The position numbers were made by a program, and so were the translations under genes. The notes below the pieces were generated by a model that saw only the letters and a program-made list of their open reading frames with translations, was not told the DNA's origin and made no database searches. DNA of 64,000 nucleotides from Vombatus ursinus (lineage: Eukaryota; Chordata; Mammalia; Diprotodontia; Vombatidae), in assembly GCF_900497805.2 (NCBI RefSeq), contig NW_020954701.1, positions 1,318,305-1,382,304 on the forward strand, written 5' to 3'. This document shows positions 41,000-52,599 of the stretch, in pieces (the stretch's first letter is position 1; each line of letters begins with the position of its first letter).

Positions 41000-42780
41000 A
41001 GAAGAACTAGAAAGTGAAATTCCATTCAAAATAACTATAGGAGCTATAAAATATTTGGGAATATATCTACTAACATTGACTCAAGAACTATATGAATGCA
41101 ATTATAAAACAGTATTTGCAGAAATAAAGATAGCTTTAAGAAACTGTAGAAACATTATTTGCTCATGGGTAGGTCAAGACAATATAATAAAAATGACAAT
41201 ACTACCTAAATGAATTTATTCCATGCTGTTCTAGTCAAAATCCCAAAAGAATATTTTATAGAGCTAGAAAAAATAATAAAATTCATATGGAGGAACAAAT
41301 GGCCTGAATGACTAGAATCTTACATGTCATAATGAAAAAAAGGGTGGGAAGGAAGGGGTTCCATCAGTACCAGATCTCAGACTGTACTATAAAGCAGTAG
41401 TCACTAAAATTATTTGATACTGGTTAAAAAAAGAGGTAGATCAGTGGAACAGATTAGATATGAAACATAGAGGAGCAAACCGACATAGTGCAGTGTTTGG
41501 TAAACCTAAAGACTCAGATTACTGGGGGTGGGACTCACTATTTGACAAAAACTGTTGGGAAAACTGCACTGCAGTCTGGCAGAAATTAGGTTTAGACCAA
41601 TACCTCACATCATATATTTAAGCTTCCAATAGATAAATGACCTAAATATAAAAGGTCATATAAAAAAATTGGAGGAGCAAGGAAGGAATTAGCTCTCAGA
41701 TCTATGGATAGGGGAAGAGTTCAAGACTAAACAAAGAGGGTCTTAGAAGATAAAATGGACAATTTTGATTATATAAAATTAAGTTTTTGTACAGATCTAA
41801 TGTAATGAAAATTAGAAGGGAAAGAAGTACATGGGGAAAATATCTGTAATGAGTTTCTTTGATAAAAAATTTCTGAGATATATAAAGAGCTTATTCAAAT
41901 TTATAAGACTAAGGGCCATTTCCTGATAGATAAATGGTCAAAAGGAAATGAAAGGGTAGTTTTCAAAGGAAGAAATCAAAACTATCAAATTCTCTAAATC
42001 ACTAATAATTAGAGAAATGCAAACTAAAGCAACTTTGAGATACCATCTCATACTTATTAACTGGCAAAGATGACAAAAGAAGAAAATGAGAAATGTTGGA
42101 GTTGCTGTGGGAAAACAGGCACGCGAGAGCACTGTTCATGGAGCTGTGGATTGGTTCAGTCATTCTGGAAAGCAATTTGGAACTCTTCCCAGAAAAACAA
42201 CTATACCATTAGTATGCTTATACCCCTAAAGAAGCCAGAGACAGAGGAAAAGGATCTATATGCACAAAAATATTTATAACAGCTCTTTTCATTATAACTA
42301 AGAACTGGAAATGACTCAAACAAATTGCTATATGTGAATATAATAGAATGGTATTGTGCCGTAAGAAATGATAAAATGAACAATTTCAGAGGAAATTGGG
42401 AAGGTTTTTATGAGTGAATGCATAGCAAAGTGAGTAGAACTAGGAGAACAATACATACAGTGAAGACACTGGAGAAAAACAACTCTGAAAGAATTTAGCA
42501 TTCTGATCAATGTAATGATAAACCATGAGTCCAAAAAAGTGAAGATGAAACAAGCCTCGTCACCTCCTGCCACAGAAATGAGCTTAAAACGCAGGAAAGA
42601 CATGCATTTTCATTCATGGCCAATGTGGGAATTTGTTTTTCTGGACTTTGTAGATATATATTGAAGGATTTATTTTTCAATTAAAAATTACTAATGGAAG
42701 GGATAGTAGAGGGAAAAATGATAAAAAAATATACTTATTACTTGGCAGGGGTGAAAGGATGGGGTGGAGAGAATGAGGGG
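41000..42780 (+). repeat. L1 ORF2 C-terminal part and 3' UTR
   Basis: Broken frames give 'KYLGIYLLTLTQELYE' near 41050-41095, the post-RT region of L1 ORF2. 'KNNYTISMLIPLKKPE' and 'EHCSWSCGLVQSFWKAIW' near 42120-42240 correspond to the ORF2 C-terminus. The L1 3' UTR follows. Many stops. 5'-truncated, with the microsatellite at its upstream edge. Confidence 0.85.
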
Positions 42781-42789
42781 GATCTCAAC

Positions 42790-43110
42790 TTTTGAAGCAG
42801 CCCATTTCACTTTGTTATAATTCTGATTGTTAGGAAGCTTTTCCTTATATCTGAATCTAAATCTGTTTCACTGCAACTTTCACCAATTGATTGTATGGTA
42901 CGTATGTCCTTGGAGCCAAGCAGAACAAGTGTAATGCCTTTTCCACATGATGGCCCTTTGAATGTTTGAAGATAAGTATAATTTAGTCTTTCCTTCTCCA
43001 AAAAGGAACTTTTCTACTTCCTTTAACTAATCCTTATATATCATGGTCTCTAGTCCCTTCACTATCCTGGTTTTCTTTCTCTGAATGCTATTTAGCTTAT
43101 ATTGTAAGAT
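42790..43110 (-). repeat. CR1/L3 3' region, first part
   Basis: 'ctgattgttaggaagctttt', 'ggagccaagcagaacaagtg', 'ttccacatgatggccctttg', 'tatatcatggtctctagtcc': reversed CR1/L3 wording. It resumes at 44340 after nested insertions. Confidence 0.8.
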
Positions 43111-43119
43111 GGGTGCTGC

Positions 43120-43380
43120 CCTTGGCAGCTGGTGGATCAGTGAGTGCTAGATCTGGAGTCAGGAAGACCCGAGTTCAAATCCAGTGTTAGACACTTATTA
43201 ACTGGGTGATCCTGGGCAAGCTACTTAACTTCTGTCTGACTCAATTTTCTCAACTACAAAATGGGAGTAATAGAACCTAACACATGGTTGTTGACTGAAT
43301 GAGGATATTTTTAAAGTACTTAGCACAGCGTTTGGTATAGAGTAGGTGCTTAATAAATGCTTATTCCCTTCTTCTTTCCC
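43120..43380 (+). repeat. MON1/MIR-type CORE-SINE
   Basis: 'gatctggagtcaggaagacc', 'aactgggtgatcctgggcaa', 'gagtaggtgcttaataaatg'. Confidence 0.85.
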
Positions 43381-43389
43381 CTTTACATG

Positions 43390-44335
43390 TTGATGAAGTG
43401 TATGTCCACATTAATTTTCAAAATGGGACTTGAACAGATACATGGATAGATATTTCTGAAGTCTAGACCATCCCTCTCCAAGAGAGACTGATTCCTTACT
43501 GGAAAGAAGCAAGAAAAGAGGCAACAAGGCTGGTAACTCTGCTCTCTTCTGAAATAGGAGGGACTGGGCTAGAATTATATGTATCTGTTCCCTTAAATAC
43601 TGCTGGTCTAGGGGTATGATTCTTTTTTAAGGTTCATGTTGATTCCTTGAGTGTTATCTTTTTTTTTTTTGGCTAGGCAATGGGTTTAAGTGACTTGCCC
43701 AGGGTCACACAGCTAGCTCCTCAGGTCCTCCTGAGTTCTATCCCCCAGGGTTCTATTCACCATGCCACCTAGCTACCCCCTGAGATTATTTTTTAAAGGG
43801 AAGGTATAACCCCAAACATATTAGTAGGCTTGACTCCCTCCCAACCAAATTCTAGCTACACAAAAGACCATGGTAAATAATGAATAGTGAGTAAACTCTT
43901 TATCCAAGCTGGTAGCAAACAAGAATCAGAGAAGCTGCACAGATTAGAACATATCAGAAAACATACAGTGAATAAATGAGCTCTCTCATTAGGAGAGAGT
44001 TATCTCAGGTCATCCAAGTAACCCCCATCTTACCAAAGAGTAAATTCCCCCAAATCTCTAGGCAGGCAAGCTGCCAAGCTGAAAATCAGGAAAATATTAA
44101 GGAGATGGCTTTTCTGCCAGCGTTTCTGGAACTTCACATTTTTTTCTCTCTTCACAAGTCTTTTCTTGAAGAGAGTTGAGCACTCAGCATCTCTGTCTCT
44201 TAAAGTGGAAATGGAGGATGTCCCTCCTCTTGAAAGTTCTAGCATGAACTATGTCTCTTACTCAATCACACAGCATGGAATTGTCTTTCTTCCCACCATT
44301 CCAAAATTATGCCTAAGCAGCATCTTCAAAATGCC
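43390..44335. mobile_element. LTR-like repeat, copy 1
   Basis: Shares long colinear wording with 61150-62045 ('agggactgggctagaatta' against 'aggtactaggctagaattc', 'aggcttgactccctccc' against 'aggcttgacttccctcc'). It interrupts a CR1/L3 element. No coding parts seen. Size and layout suggest a solo LTR fossil of unknown family, but this is tentative. A WSINE1-like SINE lies within it. Confidence 0.4.
43660..43785 (-). repeat. WSINE1-like SINE in LTR-like repeat
   Basis: T-run, 'aagtgacttgcccagggtca', 'gccacctagctacccc'. The flanks 'tgagtgttat' and 'tgagattatt' look like a diverged target duplication. Confidence 0.85.
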
Positions 44336-44339
44336 TCAG

Positions 44340-44720
44340 GCTTGAAACCTAGGTTACATCAATATCTTAAAAAAAATAGGGCTGCCAGAGCTGAACACAA
44401 TAACCTACATGCAGACTGATTTGGATGAAATAAATAGGATTCTTACTTCTTGTGTTCTGGACGGGATGTCTATCTCAATTTTACCTAATATCACATTAGT
44501 TTTTTTACCTGCTGTGTCTTGTTGATGCCTATGGAATTTCCAATCCATGAAAACCCCAAGCCATCTTTTTCATATGAATTATTTTCGTATGAATTCGTAG
44601 GAAAGCCCTACTTTCCTCATTTTGTAATTGATTTTTCTAAAACTGAAAGGTAGGAATTTAAAATTTTCATCTTATTAGTTTTGGCTCATTATTTTTAAAC
44701 TCAAACACTAAAACTGAATG
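44340..44720 (-). repeat. CR1/L3 3' region, second part
   Basis: 'ccagagctgaacacaataac', 'ttgtgttctggacgggatgt', 'ccccaagccatctttttcat', 'ttcatcttattagttttggc' continue the order begun at 42790. Confidence 0.7.
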
Positions 44721-44724
44721 CACT

Positions 44725-46170
44725 TTTAATAACCTTCCACTTCCTGATTTCCAAATGATTTTGCATAAGAAAAATGAGCTTGGTTGTTTCTAGAGGGTTT
44801 TTATGTATGAAGCTTCTGAATCAATTTCTTCTTGATAGTAATCACTGACATTTGTAAAGTAAAGGATTAGCTTAACTCAGGCTTGCACAATATCCATTGT
44901 ACCGTGCCTTTCTCTTCACATTTTTCCTTCATCTTCATGATTACAACACACTTTCCTACTTTCCTTAGCCTTTTTTAAAGTTGTTCATGTTCAATATTGA
45001 TTTAAATGGGGCTGCCTCATTTTCTCTGGGATTATGACTAGTGAGTCTAGTTCACTCACACACAACAAGTTTAGACTTGTTAGTGTTATTCCCATAGCTA
45101 CACAACATACCACCATTTAATTTCATTTTATCTCTGATCTGACTTTCTCTTTCTCTGACTTTCCCCAGTGATGTACTTCATCAGAGATAGGCAGGGAATA
45201 TAGTCAACTGCTGCATTTCACTTGATCTAATATGGATTCTCTCAAAGTTTTATCATGGGAGAAATAGAAATCATGGAACACGAGAAAGAGAAAGAAACAA
45301 TCAGATATTAGTGCCTTGTCTAATTCAGGTACTAATACTTTATTTCTTTTTATAAAAATAAAAAAAGACTTATTATGAATTTGGCAGCTCTCAACACAAA
45401 CCCTAAAATATGCAGAGAAAAGGAAAATAAACATTGTACATAGAACCATAGACTTACACCATTCATAGCATAACGAAAATATGTACATTAACTTTTTACT
45501 TGAGTATTCCATTGGCTTTCTGATCTGATTGATTTGAGAACTCAGAATTAGAGTTAGTCACTATCTAACTGTCAGTGATATCTGATAGGTTGTAGAGAAT
45601 GAAGGAGATACTTTAGGCTAAGAAAAGGGTAAATTTTTCCTAAAAAATTTCCCAAAATGGAAGAGAATGGGGTATGCACACTACAGGCTAGTAAACTTGA
45701 ATTTGATTCCTGATAAAAAGTGATGAGTACATTGGGATCTTTTATTCTCTCTGTACAGTTAATTGTATGATTTTAAAGGTGTAGATGTTTGTAAAAGTCT
45801 GGCAATTCCTTCTCATACCTTCATCAAGGATGCCTTCAATACATTTGTAGATTTTATAAAGATTTTATAAAAATGGAAAAATAGGCATATGGGTAGTGCT
45901 CTAAACCAGAAATATTTCTCTTCTCCATAATTCTTCAAAGATCACTCATTGACTGCCTTAACAGCCATACCTTATGGTTCTTTTAGTAACTTGGGAATGT
46001 AGATCTTCTGGGTCTTATAATTTAAATCGATAACCATCTGTAAGCCTAGCCCTTATGACTGACATGGAGAGCCAAGAACCTTCCCCTCCCTCCACCCCAT
46101 CCCACCTGCTGCCCAGATGCAAGCTGGCTTCCTAAGAGTGAAATATGAGCAGGCTTCAGCAAACCCTTTC
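44725..46170. other. Unassigned AT-rich DNA
   Basis: About 1.4 kb with no recognised family. The minus-strand frame at 45204-45512 (102 codons) shows no domain. Confidence 0.35.
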
Positions 46171-46174
46171 CCTT

Positions 46175-46250
46175 TCCTGTGAAATGAGATATTTGTAAAG
46201 CACTTAGCACAATGCCTGGCACATTATAGGTGCTTAATAAATGTTTCCTT
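46175..46250 (+). repeat. MIR/MON1 3' tail
   Basis: 'atatttgtaaagcacttagc', 'ggcacattataggtgcttaa'. Confidence 0.75.
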
Positions 46251-46254
46251 CCTC

Positions 46255-47060
46255 CCTTACTCTTTCCTGCCTCTGCTCTGTTGATCAGTTCTTACTAGGA
46301 ACTGAATGATTCTTCCTGGATTCCTGCCTTTCCCCCATCCCATCGTCACCCCTCTCAGGTAAACCTGAGCTCCTCTGCACTTGAAACCTTAGACCCAAAT
46401 AAAATACACACACTCTCTCATTAATCAGTTAACTTTGAGATTCCTACCCCAGTTTATAAAAAAAACTGGAGAAACCTCTTCTATGAGATTTTATTTCTTA
46501 ACCCCCAATCATCCCTCTCTCAAACCCCCTGTTCTCAAAGGTAATATCATTTCTGGCTGTAAAATGTAATACAGCTTAACAAACAAAAGCACATTTAAAT
46601 ATCAACAGTTTATACATCAGCTCTGAGAAAGATCACAGCCAGAGGATCATAACCATCACCTGTGACTGCAGCCTCCTCTGCAGACCCTGTTCTCTCAAGA
46701 GGTTTATTTAAATTCTTTCAAGGATTCATTTCAGGATAGATTCTCCATAGCATCTCCTCTTCATGGAATCAGTTAATTTATGGAGTTAAAATCAGTTCCC
46801 TCAAAATGTTTTTTTCAGATTCTTCCTTCTTGACAAGTTAACTCAGACCATTCCTTTGACAATTCACCTAAGTCTCTTTGAAAAGAAATTCTCTTGGTCC
46901 TTTCTCTGACACAGATTCACCCAGCTGTGGCACTTACCTCTTTCCACATCATAGTTAAACTCTCTAATATTCTCTTCCCTTTTAAAGATACAGGGACAGT
47001 ACCCGTAGTCTCTGTGGGAGGGTATTGAAACTAGAGTTATTGCATCATCACCAAGGAATC
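46255..47060. other. Unassigned DNA
   Basis: Rich in pyrimidines, with no gene or repeat that I can name. Confidence 0.35.
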
Positions 47061-47157
47061 AAATGAGATTAGGTAACATGCTTAGGCAACTTGACAGTAC
47101 TAGCAGTTATTGTTACTGGACTATGCTTCTCTTCTATGCAGTCCTAGTTACCTGCTT

Positions 47158-47312
47158 GCTCTCTCTCTCTCTCTCTCTCCCTCCCTCTCTCTCTCTGTAT
47201 ATGTATGTGTATGTGCATATCCACATATATGTATGTGTGCACATATATTGTGTGTATATATGTATGTGTGTATATATATATGTGTGTGTGCATGTGTATG
47301 TCTATATAGACA
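47158..47312. repeat. TC and TG/TA compound microsatellite
   Basis: A CT run (47158-47196), then an alternating TG/TA tract. It produces spurious frames on both strands. Confidence 0.9.
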
Positions 47313-47781
47313 TCTTTTAAAAATTGAAATTGGTCAGTGAATTCCTTGCCTATCCATATCCGTTTCTTGACTTTCTCTAAGGAACCCACTATTAATGTGC
47401 CTTTAGAACATGTTTCTTGGCACTTTCCATCCCCCTGGGGCTGCTTTCCGTGGCAGAATTCTAGGCCATACAGTCCTACCTAAATATATCTATATACTGA
47501 TAACATTTTCTCCCTCTTGCATTGAGAATAATAACTCCATTTGGCATTGCTTATATATGTGAACAATTCTTTTTGAAAATAAAGCACAATAAATTGAAAG
47601 AGACCCAAAGGAGACTGCTTAAAAGCAGCACTGAAGGTGGTAGCCAGTGATTTCTTTCTGAGGATAAGAAGGCTCTCAATAAAAATGTCAAATTTCTAGG
47701 CAACCTAAGGAACTAAGTTTTCATCTTCAAACCATAAATATTTTATGTAGACTTGTATTCTTTTCATTTGACTATTTTTAT

Positions 47782-47860
47782 GTTTTAAACTAAACACAAA
47801 AATTTTAAACAAATCAGTCTAGTTTTAAACTAAACACAAAATTTTAAACAAATCAGTCTA
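47782..47860 (+). repeat. Tandem duplication, 40 and 39 bp
   Basis: The unit starting 'gttttaaactaaacacaaaa' occurs at 47782-47821 and again at 47822-47860. The only difference is one A in an A-run. Confidence 0.95.
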
Positions 47861-48030
47861 AAGTATCAAAATATGCTTTTGTTTTGCCTATACTTCGGTT
47901 TAAGAAATTAAATTTTATTTAGAATCGGTGTATTACTAGAACTATGTGGAATGCTAAAATAAAATTGTATCTTATGCTACATGCTTTAACCACTACTTCC
48001 AAGCTTTATATGACCCTATTACTTACTTCT

Positions 48031-48278
48031 GAGGCAGCTAGGTCATGCAGTGGATAGAGCACCAAGCTTGGAGTCAAGAAGACTTGAGTTCAAACGTGAC
48101 CTCTGACACTTACTAGCTACGTAGCCTCGGGCAAGTCCCTTAATCCTGTTTGCCTCAGTTTCCTCCTCTGTAAAATGAGCTAGATAAAGAAATGACAAAC
48201 CACTCCAGTGTCTTTGCCAAGGAAAACCCTAGATGGGGTCACGAAGAGTCGGACGTGACTGAAAAGACCAAGCAGCAA
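48031..48278 (+). repeat. Mar-1 type CORE-SINE with TSD
   Basis: 'ggcagctaggtcatgcagtg', 'actagctacgtagcctcggg', 'acgaagagtcggacgtgact'. The repeat 'ttacttct' is at 48023-48030 and 48279-48286. Several CpGs remain. Confidence 0.9.
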
Positions 48279-48504
48279 TTACTTCTAAGTTCTATGTTTG
48301 AACTCCATTGGAATTTGGTTTGAGACCACTGTTCTTTAACAAATTCTCAGGCACATGTGGATTTCCGATCAAATGTATTAAATATGTTGCCATTGTCTGG
48401 AAATATCAGTTAGCCGTTGTGCTGTGTGCCAGGTACTGTGCTTGGCTCTGGGGAGCATTAATAAAATATCAGATATTTAAATATAACAGGCTATTATCTG
48501 ACAT

Positions 48505-48578
48505 GTTTATTAGTGACTTGTCCAGATTCACACACACTAAGTATCTTAAGACTGGATTTGAACTCAGTTCTCCCTGAG
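48505..48578 (-). repeat. SINE fragment
   Basis: 'tagtgacttgtccagattca', 'actggatttgaactcagttc'. Confidence 0.7.
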
Positions 48579-48579
48579 G

Positions 48580-48840
48580 GTCAGCTAGGTGACACAGTAG
48601 ATAGAATTCTAGTCCTGAAGTCTGGAAGATATGAGTTCAAATCCAGCCTCAGACACTTATTAGCTGTGTGACCCTGGGCAAGTCACTTAGCCTCCATTTA
48701 TTTCACTTTCTTCAGCTGTAAAATGGGGATAATAACAGTCCCTATCTTGCAGAGCTGTTATGAGGATCAAGAGAGATCGTGTTTGTCAAGTGCTTAGTGC
48801 AGTGCCTGACATTTAGCAGACTCTCTATAAATGTTTTTTA
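48580..48840 (+). repeat. MON1/MIR-type CORE-SINE
   Basis: 'gtcagctaggtgacacagta', 'cttattagctgtgtgaccct', 'cagagctgttatgaggatca', 'agtgcctgacatttagcaga'. Confidence 0.9.
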
Positions 48841-49014
48841 CCTTCTTTTGCTCAGTTTTTCAGAGTTCCCCAACTCTGCAAATAAAGAGGAAAGTCCATT
48901 TTCTTATATTATCCGTAAGATCCAAGCTCGGTCTTTATAATTACACAGCTTTCAAAGATGTTTGTTATTGTTGTTCCTGTTCCTGGGACATATTGAATAT
49001 AGACTCCATTATAG

Positions 49015-49258
49015 ATAGTCAGGAAGACCTGAGTTCATACTTGGCCTCAGACACCTCCTAGCTGTGTAACTTACAGACAAGTCACTTAACTTCTGTCTGC
49101 CTCAGTTTCCTCATCTGTGAAATGAGGATAATAATAGTACCTACCTCCCAGGGTTGTTATTGGAATCAAATGAGTTAATAATTGGAAAGAGCTTAGCACA
49201 GTTCCTGGCACATAGTAAATGCTGTATAAATGTTAGTGTTATTATTATTATTACTACT
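49015..49258 (+). repeat. MON1/MIR-type CORE-SINE
   Basis: 'atagtcaggaagacctgagt', 'gcctcagtttcctcatctgt', 'cctacctcccagggttgtta', 'ttcctggcacatagtaaatg', ATT end. Confidence 0.9.
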
Positions 49259-49259
49259 A

Positions 49260-49385
49260 CCTCCTCAGTTTTCTTTCCTTTAAAGTGGGGATACCTCTCA
49301 GGGTTGGTGTAAGGGGCAAATAAGATGTTTGTAAAGGGACTTAGTGGGGTACCTGGAACATAGTAGGTGCTTACTAAATGCTTGT
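49260..49385 (+). repeat. MON1/MIR 3' half
   Basis: 'cctttaaagtggggatacct', 'ggaacatagtaggtgcttac'. Directly abuts the preceding copy. Confidence 0.8.
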
Positions 49386-49389
49386 CCCT

Positions 49390-50750
49390 TTCCCTTCACC
49401 TTGCATTGGCTAAATGAAAACTGAGTCTTAACAGAAGACAAGGATTTTAAGAGGTAGGAATAAAAAAAAAAGATTTGCTTTCCATCTATCAGGACAGTTT
49501 GATTAAATACATGGAGGTAAGAGAGGGAAGGCTGAGCTGGGAGTATGGAGCAGGCTATTTTATCTGGGACAGAGAATGCATGAGGGAGAGTGGAGTGAAG
49601 AGAAGGCAGAAAGGCCCATAGGAGCAGAGTATCTTGAATGGTCAGTCAGTGATCACGGGAAACCAGGGACCACTCTCTTACATCACTAATCTGCCCCTGA
49701 TGCCTTCCTGCTGTCGGCTTCCATAATACCCTAGAAATAGGTCTGGGTCACAGTAGGATTATATCTGTATCAAAGGTCACGATCTCCACCCCAACCCTTT
49801 ACCGCCATTGTTTTGATAGAGAACAAAGGCACTGTTCCACCTGAACCTGAGTTGGTATGTTTTTAATATTAAATCATTATGGTCTTTGAAGTATTTCTTT
49901 AAGAGAGGGCCACTTTCTCCTTAAGAAAATACCACATCATAATGTGTTTTATTGTATTTAAAGTATGTTTTTATTAAAGTTTATTTTTTTGCTATCATGT
50001 AAATAGCATATCTGTCTTAAAGGGGCTCCGTGGCTTCCCCACATAAACTAGTGGTTGGCTGGGAATCCTCACCCTAGGAGATCTCTTGAATCCAGGCCAG
50101 GGAGGCAGGTGGAGAGGCAGTTTTTATTGTTTACTTTCCGAGTATTTTAAAGCTAGTATCTAGGAGACTGAGAATTGGACTTTAGGTCATCTGGGGACAC
50201 TTTTCCTCAGATCCAAATGTCCTTGCAAATTCTCATTCTCTTACTTTATTTTTGGGGTCAGCACCTAAGCTACAAGCCTAGAGAGCCATTGTTGAGATCT
50301 GGTAACAATTTTGAATACCATTCTGAATTTTGATTTGGAACACCCCCACTTTATCATATTGCCTTGGAGTAGGTGAGGCTGGGACTGCCCTTTCAAGATA
50401 CTTCTTGTCAGAGGGGAATGCTGCTAAGGTTGTAGATTCATTGCAATGGTTAATATACATATACACATATGTAATATATTACATATTACATAATAAACTT
50501 ATATAATGTGTATTATAAAAATATTTTAATATATAAATCTGGGGTTATACACACATGCACATAGTATTAGTTGACCCCAGATTTTCCCTTCTTTCCTTGT
50601 TTGCCATGTTGACAAGCCATATAAAAGGAAGATAAATAACATGTGGACAAGTATATATATATATATTATATATATGTATATATGTATATATATAGTTGGA
50701 AGGCCCTTAACTGATACTCACAAAGTCAAAGGACGTGGTTCTCTTGAATA
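49390..50750. other. Unassigned DNA with AT microsatellites
   Basis: TA-rich tracts near 50455-50540 and 50652-50692. No recognised family elsewhere. Confidence 0.35.
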
Positions 50751-50754
50751 ATTT

Positions 50755-50830
50755 CTTAGAATCACAGAATATTAAAGTTGGAAGCTAGCTATCCCTTGGA
50801 GATCATCTAGTCTAATTTATTTTAGAGACA
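50755..50830 (-). repeat. MIR3-like fragment
   Basis: 'tagaatcacagaatattaaa', 'ggagatcatctagtctaatt'. Confidence 0.65.
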
Positions 50831-50839
50831 AGGATACTT

Positions 50840-51660
50840 TTTCCCCTTAGGCACTTTTTCTTTCCCCTCCCTCCCCACTCCCACAATCAATTTTGATTCT
50901 CCAGAGAGAATCAGTGATGCAGAAGACAGATTTATTTATTGAGGTATATTAACTAATGAAAAACCAACAAGTCAAAAATTAACAATGTGAATTTCATATC
51001 TTTCATAAAAGAGAGAATATAGTAGAATAAATGCCTTTCAGTTGTAATTGAGGGTTCTTTTCCATGCCAAAAAAAAGACTGCTTTCTGCCTTTGTCCTGC
51101 ACCTCAGCCCTGCCCCATTTTGAGATAATCCTCTATTGTGACTTACAGTGTTATTGCTTTTATCATCATTGAGGTGCAGGAGACCAATTCACTGTATTTG
51201 GTGCCCGCCATTCTGAAATGAATGCTTAGGCTGTCACCAAGGGAACCAAGGAGTTGTTGTTCTTTTTGACTAATTCAGCTTTCTAAACAACCCTCCCATA
51301 TAATGAAAAGAAAAAGAAGGCTGAGTTTTGCATGTTAATCAGGACAAATTCCCTTCTTCAGAAGTAATTTAGGACAAGAATTTGATTCGCCAATTGCTGC
51401 CGCAGACTTGGGAGCATTTCTATGTGCTGTGCACTCTAGAGCCCTGTAGATTTGCCCATTATCAATGAATGTCAGGAGATTAGGAAACAGACCCCTGTCT
51501 GATGTTCAGAATGATTCACAGCATGGCCTGTACTCAAATAAGTCGTGAAGATACAGGGAAATGACGAGATTCTCTAAATGCATGTATGATGACGAGAGCG
51601 CTGACAAACAGTGCAGCCATGGTAACCCAGCAGTGAATGGCTATATTTATTATGGAATGC
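50840..51660. other. Non-repetitive DNA, possible conserved element
   Basis: 51040-51530 is free of recognised repeats, with balanced text. 51150-51215 has a diverged partner at 52165-52230. Confidence 0.35.
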
Positions 51661-51668
51661 TGAGTTAC

Positions 51669-51670
<2 letters not shown>

Positions 51671-51721
<51 letters not shown>

Positions 51722-51728
51722 ACACACA
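51671..51728. repeat. CA microsatellite
   Basis: An almost uninterrupted CA run of about 28 units. Confidence 0.95.
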
Positions 51729-52059
51729 CTCTGAGCCTGATTTTGCTGTAATTAAAGTAAAAGTAGTTAGACTTCACCTTTGTGGCTCTCACTGTAAATC
51801 AAAAGTATTGCAATTCCTTGATTATTAGAGGGTAATTAGCTCTATTTTATTCATCTTTTCTAGAGCGGTGAAACATTGTGCCTGCTCTTCTACCTTTTTT
51901 AAAAGAATAATTCAGTCCACCTAAAAGTTCTGTTGAATTATAAAGTATCATAATGGCAAATATTTAACAACGTTTTGGATTGTTTGGACATAACATATTG
52001 ATTCAGTATAGTAACACAGGACTTTATATCAAACCATCAGAGAACTAACCTAAACATGA

Positions 52060-52320
52060 TAAAGCATAAGGCTCTTGCCTCCTGTCTGCCCTTCCCTCTC
52101 CTTCCTACCTGCTTCCTTCCCTCCTCTTTTCCTCACTTTTCTTTCCCTCCTCCCTTCATCCCCTTTGAGCTTACTTTAATCATCATGGAGGTTCAGGTGA
52201 CAACGCACTGTATTTGGTGCCCAGCCATTCCCTTCTTCTCTTCACCCCTCCTCTCCTTGTTTTTCCACCCTTTCCTCCCCTCCCTTCCCCTTTCCCCTGT
52301 TTCCCTTTTCTCAGTAACAA
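52060..52320. repeat. CT-rich low-complexity flanks with embedded segment
   Basis: C/T-rich blocks at 52080-52165 and 52225-52310 surround the 52165-52230 segment that resembles 51150-51215. Confidence 0.6.
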
Positions 52321-52599
52321 AAATATTTATTTAGTTCTTAAAGTAATTCAGGTTGGTAACTTACACAAAATGTCATAGTCCATAGTAATAACTTAGGTCC
52401 CTCCACTTCAAGCTGCCTTTTATCAAATTCAGTTCTCCTCCTTGGACCATGGCTGGAGGCAGGAATAGATATGAAAATATTGGAAGTAACAAGAAAAAAA
52501 TAATTTAAATATTGTGGAAATACAGTCAGGATTTCACAAGACCTAGAAGCTTCTATTCTAAAAGATTATAGGTCTTGGAACATTGTATTTTGAAGAACA

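Noticed and set aside
40755-41025. Tyrosine/isoleucine-rich frames resembling membrane peptides
   Set aside because: Translation of a TA/TG microsatellite. The same applies to 25982-26170, 47063-47389 and 51534-51792.
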